From the NCBI GenBank assembly GCA_030622265.1, contig JAUXGG010000160.1, forward strand, positions 1 to 5,176: a DNA stretch of 5,176 nt. Reading direction: 5' to 3'. Every line of letters begins with the position of its first letter. The stretch's first letter is position 1. The translations under genes and the position numbers were made by a program. Positions 1 to 5,176 of the stretch are shown piece after piece. The notes beneath the pieces were generated by a model. The model was not told where the DNA came from, did no database searches, and was given only the letters and a program-made list of their open reading frames with translations. Source of the DNA: Candidatus Eiseniibacteriota bacterium. GTDB taxonomy: Bacteria > Arandabacterota > Arandabacteria > Arandabacterales > Arandabacteraceae.

Positions 1-1063
1 CCGCCCGGCAAATCTCCTCGAAGTGCTCAATAGCTCTGGCCTTCTGCCCCATGGTCTCAAGAGCCAGGGCCAGGCTGTATCTTAATCCCAGGTACTCCTC
101 CTCGGAGTGCCCCTCTATGTCCAGTCCGGCATTGAGTTCTTCGATGGCCAGTTCGACATCACCCTTTTCCATGAAACACCTGCCGGCCATCTCGATACTT
201 CTCAAGGCAAGGTCGGAATTCTTGCGTGACACCCCGAACTCAGCAAGGGCCTCATCGAAGAAGCCTAAATCAATATAAGAGATTCCCAGGTCATAGTGAC
301 ACTGATAATCTTCTTCGCCTATCGCCTTCTTGATCTCTTCCTTGAAACTGCTCAAGACCTCTTCGATCTTGAGCGGTACATGATGGGCCAGCCCGATGCG
401 CTTGTGAACGATCTCCACCCGGCTGCTTCCGTGCCCCTCAACCGTCACGTCGGCTCCTGCCACGGCCGGACCTCCACCCATCTCTTCGGCCCGGGCCTTG
501 AGTCTCTCGGCCATCTCCTTATCACCCGTCTCCTCATAGATCTCGCTTGCGGCGAAGAGCTCGCTGCGAGCCTCATCCTTAAGACCCAGGTGCGTGTAGA
601 CCTCGGCAAGCTGCTCCCTTACCTTCACCCGCCCCGGAGCCGACTCTATGATCTTCCGCAGTGAATCGACCGCCCTGTCGAGATCGCCTTTCTCTATCAG
701 TTTGCCTGCGTACTCAAGCAGGTAGCCAACGGCTTCACCGCCGAAGCCCTGCTCCAGGTAGAGATCGCCGAGCAGGCGGTAGGCATCGATATGGCTCGCG
801 TCCAGCCTCAGCATCTTGCGGCAGACTGCTATCGCGTTGCTGTACAGGCTGTCCTTCGCATACCTTCTGACCGCCTCATTATACTGATGAAACGCTTCGG
901 CCTCTTCACCCTTCTTGAAATGGACGTCTCCCATGAGGTTATACACATTGGGATCGACATCGTCTCCCTTAAGGAGTCTGCCATACTCCTCAAGGGCCAG
1001 GTCCAGTTCACCTTTCTGGACATGATCGTGCGCCCGTCTACGGATTTCCAACACCTCGGACAA
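1..1063 (-). CDS. Tetratricopeptide-repeat protein, 3' end beyond the window
   Basis: This frame is open for 354 codons from a TTG at 1063-1061 to the left edge, so the C-terminus is missing. The start is fixed by an in-frame TAG two codons upstream (1069-1067) and a GGAGG six bases before the TTG. Residues about 1-190 form one TPR block with helix-pair signatures such as YNLMGDVHFKKGEEAEAFHQY (about 41-61), AYRLLGDLYLEQG (94-106) and LAEVYTHLGLKDEA (152-165). Residues about 195-233 are a Gly/Val-rich linker without TPR pattern. A second block starts at 252 with CHYDLGISYIDLGFFDEALAEF and continues with AIEEL and AIEHFEE units. From memory, the N-terminal layout and the 'HYDLGIsY..lG..dEA..EF' block are typical of a TPR family common in Deltaproteobacteria-like and candidate-phylum genomes, of unknown precise role. 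There is no signal peptide or membrane segment, so a cytoplasmic protein-interaction scaffold is inferred. It lies 110 bp after hutI; a functional link to histidine degradation is not shown. Confidence 0.88.
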   Translation of the reverse strand, partial: MSEVLEIRRRAHDHVQKGELDLALEEYGRLLKGDDVDPNVYNLMGDVHFKKGEEAEAFHQYNEAVRRYAKDSLYSNAIAVCRKMLRLDASHIDAYRLLGDLYLEQGFGGEAVGYLLEYAGKLIEKGDLDRAVDSLRKIIESAPGRVKVREQLAEVYTHLGLKDEARSELFAASEIYEETGDKEMAERLKARAEEMGGGPAVAGADVTVEGHGSSRVEIVHKRIGLAHHVPLKIEEVLSSFKEEIKKAIGEEDYQCHYDLGISYIDLGFFDEALAEFGVSRKNSDLALRSIEMAGRCFMEKGDVELAIEELNAGLDIEGHSEEEYLGLRYSLALALETMGQKARAIEHFEEICRA

Positions 1064-1173
1064 TTCCTACCTCCGATGAAGTTGCCTCAGTATGTTGAAT
1101 TCACATAGTGAGGAAGGGGTCTCCCCAGGTCTTCAGGGCATGATTACCCAGAAGATCGGGTCGTCACCCCTGT
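1064..1173 (-). other. Intergenic region between hutI and the TPR gene
   Basis: This 110-bp gap is the largest non-coding stretch in the window. On the transcribed strand it holds several short GC stems: ACCC/GGGT with an 8-base loop (1146-1161), and GGGG/CCCC with a 3-base loop (1116-1126). The second could be extended by GAAG/CTTC with a bulge (1113-1134). None is followed by a T-tract, so none is a convincing intrinsic terminator. I see no convincing -35/-10 pair for the TPR gene. The gap could contain a weak terminator plus promoter, or simply be read through from hutI. Confidence 0.4.
1070..1074 (-). promoter_or_regulatory. Shine-Dalgarno site of the TPR gene
   Basis: On the minus strand this reads GGAGG, with six bases before the TTG at 1063-1061. 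It matches the anti-SD core perfectly, and together with the in-frame TAG just upstream it decides in favour of the TTG start over GTG or ATG codons further in. Confidence 0.85.
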
Positions 1174-2484
1174 TTAACATTCGGTCTCTGTTCCACTGAT
1201 TCGGCCATTCGCACCCCCGCCTTGAGCCTTAGAGAACACCATCTTCCCTTTCTTCATGACCGCATCGACGATGTCTCCCCCGAAATGATAGGGAATGTAG
1301 CGGAAGTCCGGGGCTTCGAAAAAGACCAGGTCGGCTTGCATGCCGGGTCCTATGCCGCCGATACTGTCGCTGCGGTCTATGGCCCGGGCGGCGTGCTTTG
1401 TGATGCCCAGTATGGCCTCGGCCGGGGTCATCTTCATGAAGGAACAGGCCAGGCTGGAAACAATCAGAAGCGAATCCACCATGGAACTGCCTGGGTTGAA
1501 GTCGGTCGCGACAGCCACATCGACGCCGATCTCGATCATCCTTCTCGCGTCGGCGAAGGTGCACTTGCCGACGCCGACACTGACCCCGGGCAGCACGATT
1601 GCCACCGTTCCAGCCTCTCTCATGGCCTCGATGCCATCCTCCGAGGCAAAAGCAAGGTGTGCCGCGCTCACCGCTCCGAGGTCTGCCGCCACTCCTGCGG
1701 CGCCCGAGTCCGCGAATTCGTCGGCGTGAATCATCGGCTTGAGCCCGTGCTCCCTCCCTTTGAGCAGGATGCGCCGGGCCTCGTCTGAGGTGAAGACCCC
1801 GTGTACACAGAACACGTCGCAGAATTCCGCGAGTCCCTCCCGGCTCACCGCCGGGATCATCTCTTCCGTTACTATATCGACGTAGCGGTCCCGCCTACCC
1901 TTGAACTCGGGTGGAATCTCATGCGCACCGAGGAAGGTGGGAACCACGTCCGCCGCCGAGTGCCGGCCGATCTTACGAATGGCCCTCAGCATCTTGAGCT
2001 CACTTTCGGTTTCCAGGCCGTAGCCGCTCTTTATCTCCACCGTCGTTGTTCCGCGGCGCAGCATCGAGGCTAACCTCTTAATACCCGAGCTGACCAGGTC
2101 ATCGATGCCCGCTTCCCTGACGCTTGCCACCGTGGCATTGATGCCTCCGCCCGCCCGGGCGATCTCCATATAGGCCGCGCCCCTCATTCTCATCTCATAC
2201 TCCCGCTCACGGGTTCCGGCGAAAACCGTATGGGTGTGGGCGTCCACCAGGCCGGGCAGCACTACCTTGCCAGAGGCATCGATCACGTCGGAGATACCGG
2301 ATGCTTTCTCGCCCAGGTCAGAGGTCTTTCCAACCCACTTGACGGTGCCTCCCGAGACCAGGACGCTGCCGTCATCTATGAGCCCGAGCGATCTAGCGCC
2401 TTCGTCCTGCGAGTCGAAGAGGTCAGGTTCGCAGGTCACAACCTGGAGGGCATTCTTTATCAGCAGGTCCTCAGAATGAGGCAA
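1174..2484 (-). CDS. hutI: Imidazolonepropionase (HutI)
   Basis: HutI hydrolyses 4-imidazolone-5-propionate to N-formimino-L-glutamate, the third step of histidine degradation, in the cytoplasm. The 436-residue protein is an amidohydrolase-superfamily metalloenzyme. The metal-binding DAHTH motif gives His83 and His85, followed by VFAGTRERE and the GGGI segment (112-115) that family members use near the substrate. TTVEIKSGYGLE lies at 147-158 and GAHE at 186-189. IHADEF gives His253 and Glu256, and TDFNPGSS gives Asp328. The 83/85/253/328 spacing matches that known for the Bacillus enzyme (80/82/249/324, from memory). The usual SADHL motif reads SAAHL here (His276 kept, Asp replaced by Ala275). 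The length is slightly above the usual 400-420 because of a Gly-rich tail after about 418. The start is TTG at 2484-2482, supported by a GGAG seven bases upstream; no in-frame ATG is nearby. It follows hutU by 4 bases, so the two genes are almost certainly co-transcribed and translationally coupled. Confidence 0.96.
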   Translation of the reverse strand: MPHSEDLLIKNALQVVTCEPDLFDSQDEGARSLGLIDDGSVLVSGGTVKWVGKTSDLGEKASGISDVIDASGKVVLPGLVDAHTHTVFAGTREREYEMRMRGAAYMEIARAGGGINATVASVREAGIDDLVSSGIKRLASMLRRGTTTVEIKSGYGLETESELKMLRAIRKIGRHSAADVVPTFLGAHEIPPEFKGRRDRYVDIVTEEMIPAVSREGLAEFCDVFCVHGVFTSDEARRILLKGREHGLKPMIHADEFADSGAAGVAADLGAVSAAHLAFASEDGIEAMREAGTVAIVLPGVSVGVGKCTFADARRMIEIGVDVAVATDFNPGSSMVDSLLIVSSLACSFMKMTPAEAILGITKHAARAIDRSDSIGGIGPGMQADLVFFEAPDFRYIPYHFGGDIVDAVMKKGKMVFSKAQGGGANGRISGTETEC

Positions 2485-2488
2485 AAGC

Positions 2489-4162
<1,674 letters not shown>

Positions 4163-4222
4163 GTTTCAAGCCCCTGTCTAGAGGTAATCAGATAGTATGC
4201 TCTCTCGCCACCGGGCCCGTCC
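4163..4222 (-). other. Short thiC-hutU intergenic region
   Basis: This is a 60-base gap after the thiC TAG. It contains a CGGGCCCG palindrome (4212-4219) just after the stop and an AGGGG before the hutU TTG. There is no T-rich terminator hairpin and no persuasive promoter, so read-through from thiC into hutU is possible but not proven. Confidence 0.4.
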
Positions 4223-5176
4223 CTATGACGACTCCTCGCTCATGACACCCTTGACTTTCTTCAGCGCGCAGAATTCGCCGCACATCGTGCACAGGTTCTC
4301 GTCCTGCGGCGCCGAGCTGTCCCTGACTTCCCTTGCCCTGCGGGGATCCAGCGCCAGTTCCAGCATCTTGTTCCAGTCCAGCGCCTTTCGGGCCTTGGAC
4401 ATCTCGACGTCCCACTCGTAGGCCCCGGGGACCTTCTTAACTATGTCCGCCGCGTGCGCGGCCACCCTGGTGGCCACCACGCCTTCCCGGACATCATGCG
4501 CATCCGGGAGCCTCAGGTGCTCAGACGGAGTCACGTAGCAGAGAAAATCCGCGCCGGCCGCTGCAGCGACCGCTCCCCCGATGGCGCCCGCAATATGGTC
4601 ATACCCGGCGCTTATGTCAGTAACAAGCGGGCCGAGCACATAGAAAGGCGCGCCGTCACACATTTTCTTTTCCATCAGTATGTTGGCTTCGATCTCGTTA
4701 AGCGGGACATGCCCCGGCCCCTCCACCATGACCTGGACGCCCGCCTCCCTCGCGCGCGCGACCAGCTCACCCAGGACGACCAGCTCGGATACCTGCAACA
4801 GGTCGGTCGCGTCCGCAAGGCAACCCGGCCTCAGGCCGTCACCCAGGCTCAGGGTCCCATCGTAATGCCGTGACATCTCAAGCAGGCGGTCATAGCTCTC
4901 GTAGAGAGGATTCTCCCGATCATTATAGTGCATCCACTCGAGCATAAAGGAGCCGCCCCTGCTCACGATGTCCGTGAGCCGCCCCGACTGCCGGAGCCTG
5001 TCGATCACGGCCCGGGTGACCCCGCAGTGAACAGTGACGAAGTCGATACCCGACTTGAGGTGGTCCTCGATAGTCCCGAATATCTCATCCTCGGTCATCT
5101 TCACCATAGCCCGCTGTGACTTCCTGGCCCGTATGGCCGCCTCATAGATGGGCACGGTCCCTATAGGGACCGTCGA
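4223..5176 (-). CDS. thiC: Phosphomethylpyrimidine synthase (ThiC), 5' part beyond the window
   Basis: ThiC converts aminoimidazole ribotide to HMP phosphate, the pyrimidine precursor of thiamine, by a 5'-deoxyadenosyl-radical rearrangement. The frame is open from the right edge, giving 317 residues; the true start is outside. The fragment begins [13 protein letters not shown], a known ThiC segment, so the internal GTG at 5155 is not a start. Then come FVTVHCGVT (46-54), SRGGSF (72-77), [19 protein letters not shown] (109-118), DATD and EGPGHVP (152-158, His156). [12 protein letters not shown] follows, then GYDHI (His194) and [10 protein letters not shown]. His156 and His194 match the two conserved metal-binding histidines of the family. 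The C-terminal cluster is Cys296, Cys299 and Cys303 (CTMCGEFC), spaced CX2CX3C rather than the CX2CX4C of well-studied ThiC; I associate this with short, mostly anaerobic ThiC forms. A ThiC paralogue of the hydroxybenzimidazole synthase (BzaF/BzaA/BzaB) type cannot be fully excluded, but no cobamide genes are nearby. Confidence 0.93.
   Translation of the reverse strand, partial: STVPIGTVPIYEAAIRARKSQRAMVKMTEDEIFGTIEDHLKSGIDFVTVHCGVTRAVIDRLRQSGRLTDIVSRGGSFMLEWMHYNDRENPLYESYDRLLEMSRHYDGTLSLGDGLRPGCLADATDLLQVSELVVLGELVARAREAGVQVMVEGPGHVPLNEIEANILMEKKMCDGAPFYVLGPLVTDISAGYDHIAGAIGGAVAAAAGADFLCYVTPSEHLRLPDAHDVREGVVATRVAAHAADIVKKVPGAYEWDVEMSKARKALDWNKMLELALDPRRAREVRDSSAPQDENLCTMCGEFCALKKVKGVMSEESS
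5154..5173. repeat. Perfect 20-bp palindrome within thiC
   Basis: The two 10-base arms ACGGTCCCTA and TAGGGACCGT are exact reverse complements with no spacer, centred between 5163 and 5164. The sequence encodes the TVPIGTV part of the conserved ThiC segment, so it lies in translated DNA. It ends three bases from the window edge. It may be a by-product of the repeated Thr-Val-Pro / Gly-Thr-Val-Pro codons, or a protein-binding or hairpin site. Confidence 0.9.

Noticed and set aside
296..664. Plus-strand open frames opposite the TPR gene, including 51-278 and 791-1108
   Set aside because: The minus-strand frame over the same bases gives an unbroken 354-codon TPR protein with a strong ribosome binding site. 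The plus-strand frames have none of this.
829..1023. 64-codon minus-strand open frame with an ATG start
   Set aside because: It is in a different frame inside the TPR gene and is rich in Arg and Ser. The TPR reading starts at 1063 with TTG and explains the region.
1113..1134. Intrinsic terminator after hutI
   Set aside because: The stem is short or bulged and is not followed by a run of T on the transcribed strand.
1222..1788. 188-codon plus-strand open frame opposite hutI
   Set aside because: It lies wholly antisense to a gene with clear HutI motifs. Long antisense frames are expected in GC-rich coding DNA, and its translation shows no recognisable domain.
4163..4222. Promoter for hutU (TACTAT-like -10)
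   Set aside because: A -10-like hexamer occurs, but no matching -35 lies at a suitable distance. Such hexamers are frequent by chance.
5153..5155. GTG as the start of thiC
   Set aside because: The frame continues upstream to the window edge and encodes the conserved STVPIGT segment, so this GTG is an internal Val codon.

Overview
This is a bacterial chromosomal fragment, fairly GC-rich, in which all recognisable genes lie on the minus strand. Read in the direction of transcription (right to left) the order is thiC (5' part missing at the right edge), hutU, hutI, then a tetratricopeptide-repeat (TPR) protein that runs off the left edge. No RNA gene, mobile element, CRISPR array or prophage signature is visible. 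The plus-strand open frames are shadows of these four genes.

Right part (4223-5176): the last 317 residues of ThiC, the radical-SAM-type phosphomethylpyrimidine synthase of thiamine biosynthesis, ending in a Cys cluster with CX2CX3C spacing. A perfect 20-bp palindrome lies inside its coding sequence at the very edge of the window. Middle part (1174-4162): hutU (urocanate hydratase) and hutI (imidazolonepropionase) are separated by 4 bases, with the hutI ribosome binding site inside the end of hutU. They carry out steps two and three of histidine degradation (urocanate -> imidazolonepropionate -> N-formimino-L-glutamate). The first enzyme (histidine ammonia-lyase, hutH) and the last (FIGLU-processing) enzymes are not in this window. 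Left part (1-1063): a soluble TPR protein with two TPR blocks joined by a Gly-rich linker. It starts with TTG behind a strong GGAGG and has no ATG start near its beginning.

The organism cannot be named from this sequence. The TPR protein resembles a family I associate with Deltaproteobacteria-like, Nitrospirae-like and candidate-phylum genomes, and the ThiC Cys spacing is a form I associate with anaerobes, so a deep-branching, possibly anaerobic bacterium is a reasonable but weak inference. All three complete starts (hutU, hutI, TPR gene) are TTG.

Overall this is largely ordinary metabolic sequence. I do not see a new defence or mobile system. The points most worth a second look are the 20-bp palindrome in thiC, the run of TTG starts, the thiC-hut neighbourhood, and a few substitutions at usually conserved positions of ThiC, HutI and HutU.
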